Positions 24,641 through 31,914 of a stretch of DNA of 54,517 nucleotides are shown piece after piece. The DNA lies in contig CAUGYD010000013.1 of assembly GCA_959603585.1 (NCBI GenBank), forward strand, positions 1 to 54,517. Direction: 5' to 3'. Below the pieces are notes generated by a model. The model was not told the origin of the DNA and searched no databases. It was given only the letters and a program-made list of their open reading frames with translations. The DNA is from Scatosoma sp900555925. GTDB lineage: Bacteria; Bacillota; Clostridia; Christensenellales; Borkfalkiaceae. Position 1 is the stretch's first letter. Each line of letters starts with the position of its first letter. A program made the translations under genes and the position numbers.

Positions 24641-25438
24641 TTATTTCGTCTCGTTTTCGACCTTTTTTCTCAGCTTAAAAAACCAAAGCAGGAAATAGAC
24701 GACGCCGACGACAATCAAAAGCAGAGCTATGAGCTGGGAAGGCGTCAAAAAGGGAATAAACGTATTTCCTCTGTCGTCCGTGCGGGCAAATTCAATAAAG
24801 AAGCGCCAAATTCCGTACCCGATGCAATATACGGGCATTAAGGGGAATTTATGCCTGCCTTTGTTCTTAAAGAAAAGAACGATGAGAACGGCCGCGAGAA
24901 TAAAGAGGAAGATACTTTCAAACAACTGAACGGGAACCATTTTTTTATAGACTCCGCCGATTTTCATGGGAATCCCGTACCATGCGTCCGTCTCGGCGCC
25001 GTGGCAGCAGCCCGCCATCAGACAGCCCATACGACCGAAGGCGTGCGCCAAGGGCACGCAGCACGCGCCGATATCGAGCATATCGGGAAAGCGTTTTACC
25101 GCTTCGTTATCCTTGCAAAAGCGCCTGCCGGCGAGAAAATAGATTAAAAGAAATGCCGCGGCACCGCCGATCAGGCCGCCGTAAAACGTCGCCCCCGTAC
25201 CGGAATCGATGACGAATTTCCCCTCTTCTTTTATGTTATAAAAGGCCTGAAAGAGCACCGCGGAACCGTAGCCGACAATGACGCAGGACAACGCGCAGAC
25301 AATGACGATTTTTTGCAGGGTGACAGAGAAACCGCTCTTGACCGTCATGCGGTCGGCGAGCAGAAAAGCGGCTACGACGCCGACGAGAATAAAAATGTCG
25401 TAGAGCGTCAGCCCCAAAAATAGAGTATCGGGATACAT
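24641..25438 (-). CDS. lgt: Prolipoprotein diacylglyceryl transferase
   Basis: Membrane enzyme that transfers diacylglycerol to the lipobox cysteine of lipoproteins, such as the MORN, GH51 and binding-protein lipoproteins found further right. The 265-aa protein has about seven hydrophobic helices and the family motif HAFGRMGCLMAGCCHG around residue 130-145, where GR-G and GCC-G are conserved (the more usual Asn after the Gly is Cys here). The ATG at 25438 has AAAGGACGG at slightly long spacing. Its promoter overlaps the terminator of the preceding small gene. Confidence 0.9.
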   Translation of the reverse strand: MYPDTLFLGLTLYDIFILVGVVAAFLLADRMTVKSGFSVTLQKIVIVCALSCVIVGYGSAVLFQAFYNIKEEGKFVIDSGTGATFYGGLIGGAAAFLLIYFLAGRRFCKDNEAVKRFPDMLDIGACCVPLAHAFGRMGCLMAGCCHGAETDAWYGIPMKIGGVYKKMVPVQLFESIFLFILAAVLIVLFFKNKGRHKFPLMPVYCIGYGIWRFFIEFARTDDRGNTFIPFLTPSQLIALLLIVVGVVYFLLWFFKLRKKVENETK

Positions 25439-25487
25439 TGTGTTTCCGTCCTTTTTCGAAAGTATTGCGCAACACGCTTGCCTTAAA

Positions 25488-25516
25488 ATTATACAACAAA
25501 ACGCGCTATTTGTCAA
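25488..25516 (-). promoter_or_regulatory. lgt promoter whose -35 lies in a terminator hairpin
   Basis: Leftward TTGACA (25511-25516), 17 nt, TATAAT (25488-25493). The -35 and spacer fall in the loop and one arm of the hairpin at 25498-25526. Confidence 0.85.
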
Positions 25517-25526
25517 TAGCGCGTTT
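25498..25526 (-). terminator. Terminator after the 58-aa gene
   Basis: Perfect 12-bp stem, AAACGCGCTATT / AATAGCGCGTTT, with a 4-nt TGTC loop and a T-rich end leftward. Confidence 0.88.
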
Positions 25527-25578
25527 TGTCTTTGCTGCGATAAGTTCCAACAAAATTCTCCGTCCGAACAAAAAACGT

Positions 25579-25755
25579 TCAATTTTCACTGACATATACG
25601 GAAAAGGCTTTTCCGTCAGGCAGAATCAGGCGAATTCTTTCACCCTCTTCCGCCGCCTCACCTTCAAAGCACACTTTCAGCATAGCCAAAACCTCTTCAC
25701 GCATCTGTTCCAGAGATACCTTGTTTTCTTCTTTGCCGCAATAGTTTAATAACAT
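25579..25755 (-). CDS. Small acidic protein of unknown function
   Basis: A 58-aa protein with an amphipathic helix (VSLEQMREEVLAMLKVCFEG) and a beta-like end (RIRLILPDGKAFSVYVSEN). No family was recognised. The ATG at 25755 is preferred because GGGAGG lies 9 nt in front; the in-frame ATG at 25764 directly touches that sequence. It has its own consensus promoter and a perfect terminator, which argues that it is a genuine short gene. Confidence 0.65.
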   Translation of the reverse strand: MLLNYCGKEENKVSLEQMREEVLAMLKVCFEGEAAEEGERIRLILPDGKAFSVYVSEN

Positions 25756-25788
25756 AAGATTCATCCTCCCAAGTAAATTTGTGATTTA

Positions 25789-25817
25789 ATTATAACACGA
25801 TGTACGCAAAATATCAA
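25789..25817 (-). promoter_or_regulatory. Promoter of the 58-aa gene
   Basis: Leftward TTGATA (25812-25817), 17 nt, TATAAT (25789-25794). Confidence 0.85.
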
Positions 25818-25956
25818 TAAAGAAAATTGTCTTTGTTTGTCGAAAAACGTCGAAGAATAGGAAGTATTGTCAAAAACATAAAAAATTTTTTACTTTTTCG
25901 CAATTTTTCGCTTATTTACCATCGGTTTTTCGGAGATTCCCGCTTTCTTCGACAAA

Positions 25957-25985
25957 AAAAGCGCGGTTTTTATAGCCGCGCTTTT
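25957..25985 (-). terminator. Terminator after the TVP38-type gene
   Basis: GCGCGG / CCGCGC stem (25961-25966 with 25976-25981) with flanking A and T runs, immediately after the stop codon. Confidence 0.85.
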
Positions 25986-25988
25986 CTC

Positions 25989-27035
25989 TTATTCTTCCGT
26001 TTCCTGCACCTTTTTACGCTTATTCAAGATAAATTTATAGATTAATCCCCCGATGATGCCTAAAAGTATCGTCCCCCCTAAAATTCCCGCAGACAGCCAA
26101 TAATTCTGATTGACCAATTCCTGTCCGCACCAAGTAGACGTAACGATGGAAGGAATTCTCGCGACGGCCGTAATCAAAAGGAACATAAATACATTTTCGT
26201 CCGTAAGGCACACTAACCAAGTGAACATATCCTTAGGTGTACCGGGAATAAAATACAGGAGAAAAAAGGTAATATTTAATCTCTTCTTATTGCGCAGAAA
26301 CGCAATCGACTGCATTTTTTCAGGAGAGACGAACAACCCCACCAGCCTCATACCATATTTTTTGCCCAGCAAAACGATAATCAATGAGCCGATAAAACTT
26401 CCTACCGAACACCAAAGCAGTCCCTCCCACGTACCGAACGCACACCCCGCGGCAATCTCCAAGGCTTCACCGGGAATGAGCTTCAATACCGTCTGCACGA
26501 TACGGAGAAAAATAAAAATGAGAATACTTCCGACCTGATTTCCTTCGTCAAAACTTTTCAGCCATGCCTTGAATTCTTCCGGATCCTTGACGAATTGGGC
26601 GATTTTCCAACCGACGGTAAAATAAAACACGAGGAAAAACAATACAATTAAAGCAAGCCCTACCCCAACCGCAATACGCTTCGCTTTTGCGTGCTTGACT
26701 TCCGCAGACCGCTCGCCCAAAGCCTGAACGAGTGCATTTTTCCACACCTTTAACCGTTCTTTGCAGCGAGCCCAAAAAGAAAGCTTATGCGGAGACGCCT
26801 CTCCCGCACCGCGGTGGCAATTCGACTGCTCTCCCTCCTCGACGGAACAAGAATTTGATTTTTCCGCGTCTGTAACAGGACAAGCATTTAATTGTTCCTC
26901 GTCCGTCGCCGAACGAGCCTTCGCCTCATCCTTGTCCGCGTCCGACAAATTCGGAGACGGCTCGGAGGCAGACGAAGACGGATACGAGCCGGACTGCGTA
27001 TCGTCTTCCGCGGGAAATTTTTCATTATCTTGCAT
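25989..27035 (-). CDS. TVP38/TMEM64 (VTT domain) membrane protein with acidic N-terminal extension
   Basis: The C-terminal 230 residues form a VTT/SNARE-associated membrane domain of the TVP38/DedA superfamily: PGEALEIAAGCAFGTWEGLLW, GSFIGSLIIVLLGKKYG, and FIPGTPKDMFTWLVCLT with five to six helices. Recent work on relatives points to lipid scrambling or carrier recycling, but the role here is unknown. The first 115 residues are unusual: polar, acidic, Cys-containing, with three imperfect 10-11-residue repeats (ATDEEQLNACP, VTDAEKSNSCS, VEEGEQSNCH). Start ATG at 27035 behind GAAGGAATT. A C10 tract and hairpin lie directly upstream. Confidence 0.85.
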   Translation of the reverse strand: MQDNEKFPAEDDTQSGSYPSSSASEPSPNLSDADKDEAKARSATDEEQLNACPVTDAEKSNSCSVEEGEQSNCHRGAGEASPHKLSFWARCKERLKVWKNALVQALGERSAEVKHAKAKRIAVGVGLALIVLFFLVFYFTVGWKIAQFVKDPEEFKAWLKSFDEGNQVGSILIFIFLRIVQTVLKLIPGEALEIAAGCAFGTWEGLLWCSVGSFIGSLIIVLLGKKYGMRLVGLFVSPEKMQSIAFLRNKKRLNITFFLLYFIPGTPKDMFTWLVCLTDENVFMFLLITAVARIPSIVTSTWCGQELVNQNYWLSAGILGGTILLGIIGGLIYKFILNKRKKVQETEE

Positions 27036-27059
27036 GCAATCAATTCCTTCAAATAAAAA

Positions 27060-27096
27060 GACCCCCCCCCCGTCTAAATATCAAGACGAGTGGGGT
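27060..27096 (-). promoter_or_regulatory. Leader hairpin containing a G10 tract
   Basis: On the minus strand ACCCC and GTCT pair with AGAC and a run of ten G (plus-strand C10 at 27062-27071), followed by CTTTTTATTT. It could be the csp terminator or an attenuator for the TVP38-type gene; its strength would change with tract length. Confidence 0.5.
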
Positions 27097-27186
27097 TGAA
27101 AATACAAATTTTCGCCGTGTAGCGCAATCTTACAAATAACGCGGCCGCCACAAAAACACTTTCGCCTTTCTTTCGCTCAAAAAAAA

Positions 27187-27399
27187 TTACAGAGCCGTAA
27201 CGTTGACCGCGCGCAACTTATTGGGGTTCTTGGGATCGGTTTCCGTCTCAAAAGAAACTTTCTGCCCCTCTTTCAGACTCTTATAACCTTCCGCCTGAAT
27301 GGCAGAATAATGTACGAAAACATCGTCACCGCCCTCATCGTTTGCAATAAAGCCATAGCCTTTTTCAGAATTAAACCACTTAACCGTACCTTGACTCAT
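27187..27399 (-). CDS. Cold-shock protein, CspA/CspB family
   Basis: A 70-aa single cold-shock domain that binds single-stranded RNA and DNA as an RNA chaperone. RNP1 KGYGFI and RNP2 VFVHY are intact (GTVKWFNSEKGYGFI, then DDVFVHYSAI). The ATG at 27399 has GGAGG 8 nt in front; the longer upstream frame is rejected. The promoter lies about 130 nt upstream, giving a long 5' leader as in known csp genes, where leaders often act in temperature or autoregulation. Whether this leader does so is not shown. Confidence 0.95.
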   Translation of the reverse strand: MSQGTVKWFNSEKGYGFIANDEGGDDVFVHYSAIQAEGYKSLKEGQKVSFETETDPKNPNKLRAVNVTAL

Positions 27400-27526
27400 C
27401 TCGGGTACCTCCATAGAAATAAAAATTTTTGTACCCTGAATAAGAACATTCAAACGTCGATCTCGTGTTGCATAAGGCAAAATCAAAACCGTAGTCGTTC
27501 ACAGTTTCTATCTTGAATACATTATC

Positions 27527-27555
27527 ATTATAACACATCTTTAAGGCAATTGCAA
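27527..27555 (-). promoter_or_regulatory. Promoter of the cold-shock gene
   Basis: Leftward TTGCAA (27550-27555), 17 nt, TATAAT (27527-27532). Confidence 0.82.
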
Positions 27556-27607
27556 TAGTTTTAACGAAAATTTTTTGTTTATTTTTACGAAATTCTCGTG
27601 AATATTG

Positions 27608-27636
27608 TGGACATATCGCAAAATCCATGTTATAAT
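27608..27636 (+). promoter_or_regulatory. Promoter of uppP
   Basis: TGGACA (27608-27613), 17 nt, TATAAT (27631-27636); GGGAG precedes the ATG at 27684. Confidence 0.75.
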
Positions 27637-27683
27637 TTTGTCATTCTTGCATATCGTATGTATAGCGAAACGGGAGAATTTAT

Positions 27684-28529
27684 ATGGGCTTTATCGTTAT
27701 CCTACAAGTTATCCTTCTCGGCATTATAGAGGGAATTACCGAATGGCTTCCTATTTCCAGCACCGGACACATGCTTTTGTTCGACAGCTTCTGGCCTCTT
27801 AAAAACGTGACCGAGGATTTCAAATCCATGTTCTTCGTCGTCATTCAGTTAGGGGCAATTTTGGCCGTCGTGGTGCTGTTTTGGAAAAAGCTGTTTCCCT
27901 TCCGTTTCAAGGAAAAGCCCGTCGTGCAAAAGGATATTTTCTCCCTTTGGGGCAAAGTCTTAGTCGCCTGTCTCCCCGCTGCAATCATCGGGATTCCCTT
28001 GGACGACGTTCTCGAAAAATATCTGCATACCCCGCTTGTAGTCTCTCTCATGCTGATTATCTACGGTATCGCTTTTATCCTCGTGGAAAATCGCAACAAA
28101 AAACGAGAATTTCGGATTCAGACCACACACGAGATCGACTATAAGACCGCTATTATCATCGGAGCGTTTCAGGTACTTTCTCTCATTCCGGGAACTTCCC
28201 GTTCGGGCGCGACGATTTTGGGCGCCTTGCTCGTCGGAGTGGCCCGCCCCGCCGCCGCGGAGTTTACCTTCTTCCTCGCCGTCCCCGTAATGATCGGCGC
28301 GAGCGGTTTCAAAATGCTGAAATTTTTTATCGGCGGGGGCGTCTTGGGCGGAACGGAAATTCTCGTCCTCCTGCTCGGTTCCGCCGTTGCGTTTATCGTC
28401 TCTTTGGTTGTAATCAAATTTTTAATGAATTTCGTCAAGAGACATAACTTCAAGCCCTTCGGCTGGTATCGCATCGCTTTGGGCGCACTCGTTATCCTCT
28501 CCCTTGTCATTCCTCAATTGACGGCATAA
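27684..28529 (+). CDS. uppP: Undecaprenyl-diphosphatase (BacA/UppP)
   Basis: Membrane phosphatase that recycles the undecaprenyl carrier lipid for peptidoglycan and other envelope polymers; it also gives bacitracin resistance. The 281-aa protein has about eight helices and both active-site motifs: EGITEWLPISSTGH at 16-29 (Glu16, Glu20, His29) and the PGTSRSGATI block near residue 170. It is monocistronic, divergent from csp, and closed by a terminator. The nearby TVP38-type protein belongs to a superfamily that includes carrier-lipid transporters, but the two genes are not co-transcribed. Confidence 0.97.
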   Translation: MGFIVILQVILLGIIEGITEWLPISSTGHMLLFDSFWPLKNVTEDFKSMFFVVIQLGAILAVVVLFWKKLFPFRFKEKPVVQKDIFSLWGKVLVACLPAAIIGIPLDDVLEKYLHTPLVVSLMLIIYGIAFILVENRNKKREFRIQTTHEIDYKTAIIIGAFQVLSLIPGTSRSGATILGALLVGVARPAAAEFTFFLAVPVMIGASGFKMLKFFIGGGVLGGTEILVLLLGSAVAFIVSLVVIKFLMNFVKRHNFKPFGWYRIALGALVILSLVIPQLTA

Positions 28530-28561
28530 GTCCGATTTATATCCCCTTTACAAATAAATGA

Positions 28562-28593
28562 AAAGGCTCCGCTTATTCTGCCGCGGAGCCTTT
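28562..28593. terminator. Bidirectional terminator between uppP and the DUF4965-type gene
   Basis: AAAGGCTCCGC / GCGGAGCCTTT stem between convergent genes. Confidence 0.88.
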
Positions 28594-28600
28594 CTCTTTA

Positions 28601-30619
28601 TTATGAATTTTTATCTTTGAGGAGAAGAATAAAGCAGCCGCCCTGCACGGAACGAGCGAGGAAATGATAATGCGAACCGTCCTTTGCCTCATACCAATCG
28701 GAGAAGGGAACTCTGTCGGGAGACTGTTTCAGATATACGTCCAATGCGGAAATGAGCTTCTTCTTTTTGGAAAGGTCGTCCGTCAAAGAGGCCGACCACA
28801 TCAGCCAATCGCTCTTGATATATCCGTTGCGGTTATCCAGCGGAGTACCGAAACGTCCGCATTTTTCAAGATAGTAATCCACTTCCTTTTCCAAAATCGA
28901 TTGAGAGAACAGTCCGAGATTAAAAAGTTTTTCAAAAGCGAAATTATATTTCAGACTGAAAGTCTCTTCTCCCGTATCCCAAGTAAGGGGCAGATGAGAA
29001 AACTTCGCTCCGAAAGCGGAAATTTCAGCAGCGAAATCCTCCGCGATTTTGCGGTATTTTGCGCCGACCTCCGCCTTTCCGCACGCGACGGCGAGCTCCG
29101 CATAGGCCGCGATCCCCACTGTGGCCTTGATTGCCAAATTGATATTGTTTTTGAGATGTCCGGCAAAGTCGTCCGTACAGAGCTGGTTTTCCGGCCTTAA
29201 TCCATAGCGGACGAGATATTCTACCCAACACTCCGCAAGAGAATAGTCCTGTTTGAAAAAGTCTATATCGCCGTCAAAACGGTAACAGGCGAGGAACATT
29301 ATCAGCATATTGGCACATTCCTCCACCGGCATCTGCATATTGAAATCATAGGCGTCGAAAGATGCAGGCAGCAAATAAAGCGGAGCATGCGTTTCTATCC
29401 AACCCTCTTTCGCATAATTCCCGTGATAATGTGTCTTATCCGTTTTGAGGCCATAGACTTGCCCACAGCAAGCGGGATAGGTTCCCACATCATGCGGAGC
29501 AAAATCGTATTTCCATACGGGCATTTTTGAAAATTTCAAAATCGGCCGCATCATCCCCTTAATCAACTCAGGGTTATATAAAAGAAAGAGCGGTATGGAA
29601 GGATAGCTGACATCTACCGTTGCAATACAGCCGTTCGAGCGACATTCCTTGGACAGGAAAAGGAGTTTTCCCTCCTTATCTCGAACCAGCTTATGCGCAG
29701 CCATACTTTGGCGCAGAGAGGCATACAAAATATCGAGATATTCCCCGCCGTACTTTTCCGCGCGCTTTCTCAAATCCTCGTCAAACGCCGTCAAATCGCC
29801 GTCGATAGAAGGATAATTTTTGAATATGTATTCCAGAGCCTCTATAATCGTATGTTTTTCGAGATAATATCCTTTCAGAAAATCCCCGAAATAGTCTATG
29901 GAAACGACGTCGTCATATCCGAGCATCACCGCGCCTTTTTCTCCGACGTTCAAAGAACCCATGTATTTCTCTTCTCCGTTCCCGAAAAATTCTTTGAAGC
30001 CGCAGGAAAGATAGGCGGAGAGGTCCTTTTCGTCCAAAATATATGCGTTTTCCCCCGAAAGATAGAAATATCCCCAATCCGCGCCGACGGCATCATCGTT
30101 ATTTGAAAGCGGCAGCTGCCGTTTGAGCCCCATAAATGCGCTTTCAAAGCCATTCAACGCGATTACGCCGCCGCGGACACCGCGATTGGAATTTTCTGCG
30201 ACGTCGTTATAGGAGATACGGCGGTTGACGAATACGGAAAGTTCGGCGTCGTCTACCCCCGAAACCTCGTATTCCATATAGCAGACAGGCATAGAGAATA
30301 AATCGAGATCATCCGGGGGCAGGGGAGAGACGAATTTAAGTTTCAGCTTCGCTTCCCCCGCAGAAAATTCGTAATCGGTAGAAAACGCCGTAACGGAAAG
30401 AGAAAGCTGTTTCGCTTTTTCCACTCCGAAGCAGGAAAAATCCTCGGCATTTCCCATAAAGCAATAGGTCTTTCCGCCCGTTTTCAAAAATCCGTAAATC
30501 TTCTTTTCCGCACCCCACCAACTTTGGAGATTCGCGCTGCAAAGTTCTTCCGTGACCGACCAAAGAGAAAAATTCGGATCCTTGACAAAGAGAGGATATG
30601 CCGGCATAATTCTGTTCAT
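28601..30619 (-). CDS. DUF4965/DUF5127/DUF1793-type (glutaminase A-like) glycan-active enzyme, cytoplasmic
   Basis: A 672-aa protein with an N-terminal beta domain (1 to about 250) and an alpha/alpha toroid C-terminal half. The family pattern is recognised from LPLTWDTGEETFSLKYN, KSDWLMWSASL, and the ending RVPFSDWYEAKDGSHYHFLARSVQGG, which match the DUF4965-DUF1793 proteins related to fungal glutaminase A. In gut bacteria such proteins sit in glycan-use loci, so a glycosidase role is plausible but unproved. No signal peptide. The ATG at 30619 has AAGGAAGGAA. It lies downstream of the ArsR-type regulator behind a terminator and has its own promoter. Confidence 0.7.
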   Translation of the reverse strand: MNRIMPAYPLFVKDPNFSLWSVTEELCSANLQSWWGAEKKIYGFLKTGGKTYCFMGNAEDFSCFGVEKAKQLSLSVTAFSTDYEFSAGEAKLKLKFVSPLPPDDLDLFSMPVCYMEYEVSGVDDAELSVFVNRRISYNDVAENSNRGVRGGVIALNGFESAFMGLKRQLPLSNNDDAVGADWGYFYLSGENAYILDEKDLSAYLSCGFKEFFGNGEEKYMGSLNVGEKGAVMLGYDDVVSIDYFGDFLKGYYLEKHTIIEALEYIFKNYPSIDGDLTAFDEDLRKRAEKYGGEYLDILYASLRQSMAAHKLVRDKEGKLLFLSKECRSNGCIATVDVSYPSIPLFLLYNPELIKGMMRPILKFSKMPVWKYDFAPHDVGTYPACCGQVYGLKTDKTHYHGNYAKEGWIETHAPLYLLPASFDAYDFNMQMPVEECANMLIMFLACYRFDGDIDFFKQDYSLAECWVEYLVRYGLRPENQLCTDDFAGHLKNNINLAIKATVGIAAYAELAVACGKAEVGAKYRKIAEDFAAEISAFGAKFSHLPLTWDTGEETFSLKYNFAFEKLFNLGLFSQSILEKEVDYYLEKCGRFGTPLDNRNGYIKSDWLMWSASLTDDLSKKKKLISALDVYLKQSPDRVPFSDWYEAKDGSHYHFLARSVQGGCFILLLKDKNS

Positions 30620-30669
30620 TTCAAATTCCTTCCTTATTGATTTTTGCAAAGTTTTATTTCCTTTCTATT

Positions 30670-30698
30670 ATATTAAAACATTTTTCCGAAATAGTCAA
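30670..30698 (-). promoter_or_regulatory. Promoter of the DUF4965-type gene
   Basis: Leftward TTGACT (30693-30698), 17 nt, TAATAT (30670-30675); a TATAAT overlaps 3 nt further on. The 328-bp gap 30620-30947 otherwise holds only the terminator at 30812-30836. Confidence 0.65.
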
Positions 30699-30811
30699 TC
30701 AAAAAAGTGAAAAATTTTTACCTGTTTTTACAAAACTTGTTTTTCTACGCTTAACATTGTGAGTCGCGTCCTTACTATCCAATCCAACCTTTTTCTTGCC
30801 TTTTGTATAAA

Positions 30812-30836
30812 AAAGCTCTGGTAAAGCCAGAGCTTT
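30812..30836 (-). terminator. Terminator after the ArsR-type regulator
   Basis: AAAGCTCTGG / CCAGAGCTTT stem, 5-nt loop, followed leftward by a T run. Confidence 0.88.
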
Positions 30837-30947
30837 CGACGATATGGCCAAAAAAAATTTGGATATAGCGTTTTTCCATTTCTTCTTTCGTAACAATTTC
30901 ACAATATTTGCTTTGAATCGAAAACTTTAATTTTATAGAAAATATCC

Positions 30948-31877
30948 CTATATTTTATATTGAATCGCCATTGTAATATTTCTCGGATAATCGCCGAATT
31001 TTTCTCCAAAAAGATTGATTCCCCCGACATTTTTCGCATCATTCTTAATTCCGATGCGAAAAGTGATACATTCCGATTCCTCAATTTTCAAATCCTTTAA
31101 GCAAATGCCGGAAATTCGCGTTCCTTCGAGATAACTTCCCTTGGAATTGATCAGCCAGCGCTTATACTCCCCGAACTGGGTGGAAGCGAGAGACCACCAT
31201 TCAGGCGTATAGATTCCCCTTCTCCCTCCATAATCTCCCGGACAAGTCCATGTACCTACTTCCTTCCCATTTACCCAAATCGTAATATCCGAGGGATATT
31301 CCATACGATAACCGGGTGCTTCGGCACATGCCTCAAAGACAAATTCGAGACTTTCAATCTTTCGGCCGGAAAATTCTTTGGGGAATTTATATTCCACAAA
31401 CCCTTGGCGAAACCACAACAGTTGTGCACGAAAACGCTCTACATTATAAAAGGAAGCAACATGGTCATCGCGGCCGATATATTTTTCCTCCGTCACGAGT
31501 CCGCACGGCGGAGAACTGATATAAAAATCTGTATAACCGCCGATGGGCATTTCCACTGTATAAAGTTGCGTATCTGCTTGACCGCGGTTGTTCATTAAAT
31601 TTATAGTCAAGCGTTCATTGACAATCGAGCATAGTTTCATGGACCCGTGTCTACCCGCTTGGTATTCCGACATCACTAATCCCGCTTCTTCGAGAATCTT
31701 CAAATTTACGGAAGCCGTAGATTTAGAAATATTTAGTTGAAAAGCAATTTCGTTGACGCTGCGGCTTTGAACGGAAAGCATTTTCAAAATATCCGTCCGC
31801 AGAGAAGAACTGAGCGCCATCGCGACAAAATTTAATTTTTTATCGTCGGAAATATCCAAACTGAGAATCTTATCCAT
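30948..31877 (-). CDS. ArsR-type helix-turn-helix regulator fused to a beta-rich ligand-binding domain
   Basis: A 309-aa one-component regulator. Residues 15-90 form an ArsR winged helix (SSLRTDILKMLSVQSRSVNEIAFQ split at the turn, then LNISKSTASVNLKILEEAGLV). The remaining 210 residues have no metal-site cysteines and look like a beta-sandwich with aromatic residues (DITIWVNGKEVGTWTCPGDY, and TPEWWSLASTQFGEYKRW), reminiscent of carbohydrate-binding folds. It follows the GH32 gene by 37 nt in the same direction. I infer a sugar-responsive repressor of this glycan region; the ligand and targets are unknown. ATG at 31877 with AAGGAATGT. Confidence 0.75.
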   Translation of the reverse strand: MDKILSLDISDDKKLNFVAMALSSSLRTDILKMLSVQSRSVNEIAFQLNISKSTASVNLKILEEAGLVMSEYQAGRHGSMKLCSIVNERLTINLMNNRGQADTQLYTVEMPIGGYTDFYISSPPCGLVTEEKYIGRDDHVASFYNVERFRAQLLWFRQGFVEYKFPKEFSGRKIESLEFVFEACAEAPGYRMEYPSDITIWVNGKEVGTWTCPGDYGGRRGIYTPEWWSLASTQFGEYKRWLINSKGSYLEGTRISGICLKDLKIEESECITFRIGIKNDAKNVGGINLFGEKFGDYPRNITMAIQYKI

Positions 31878-31914
31878 ACATTCCTTTTTTATCTATTTTT
31901 TGCAAGGCTTATCC

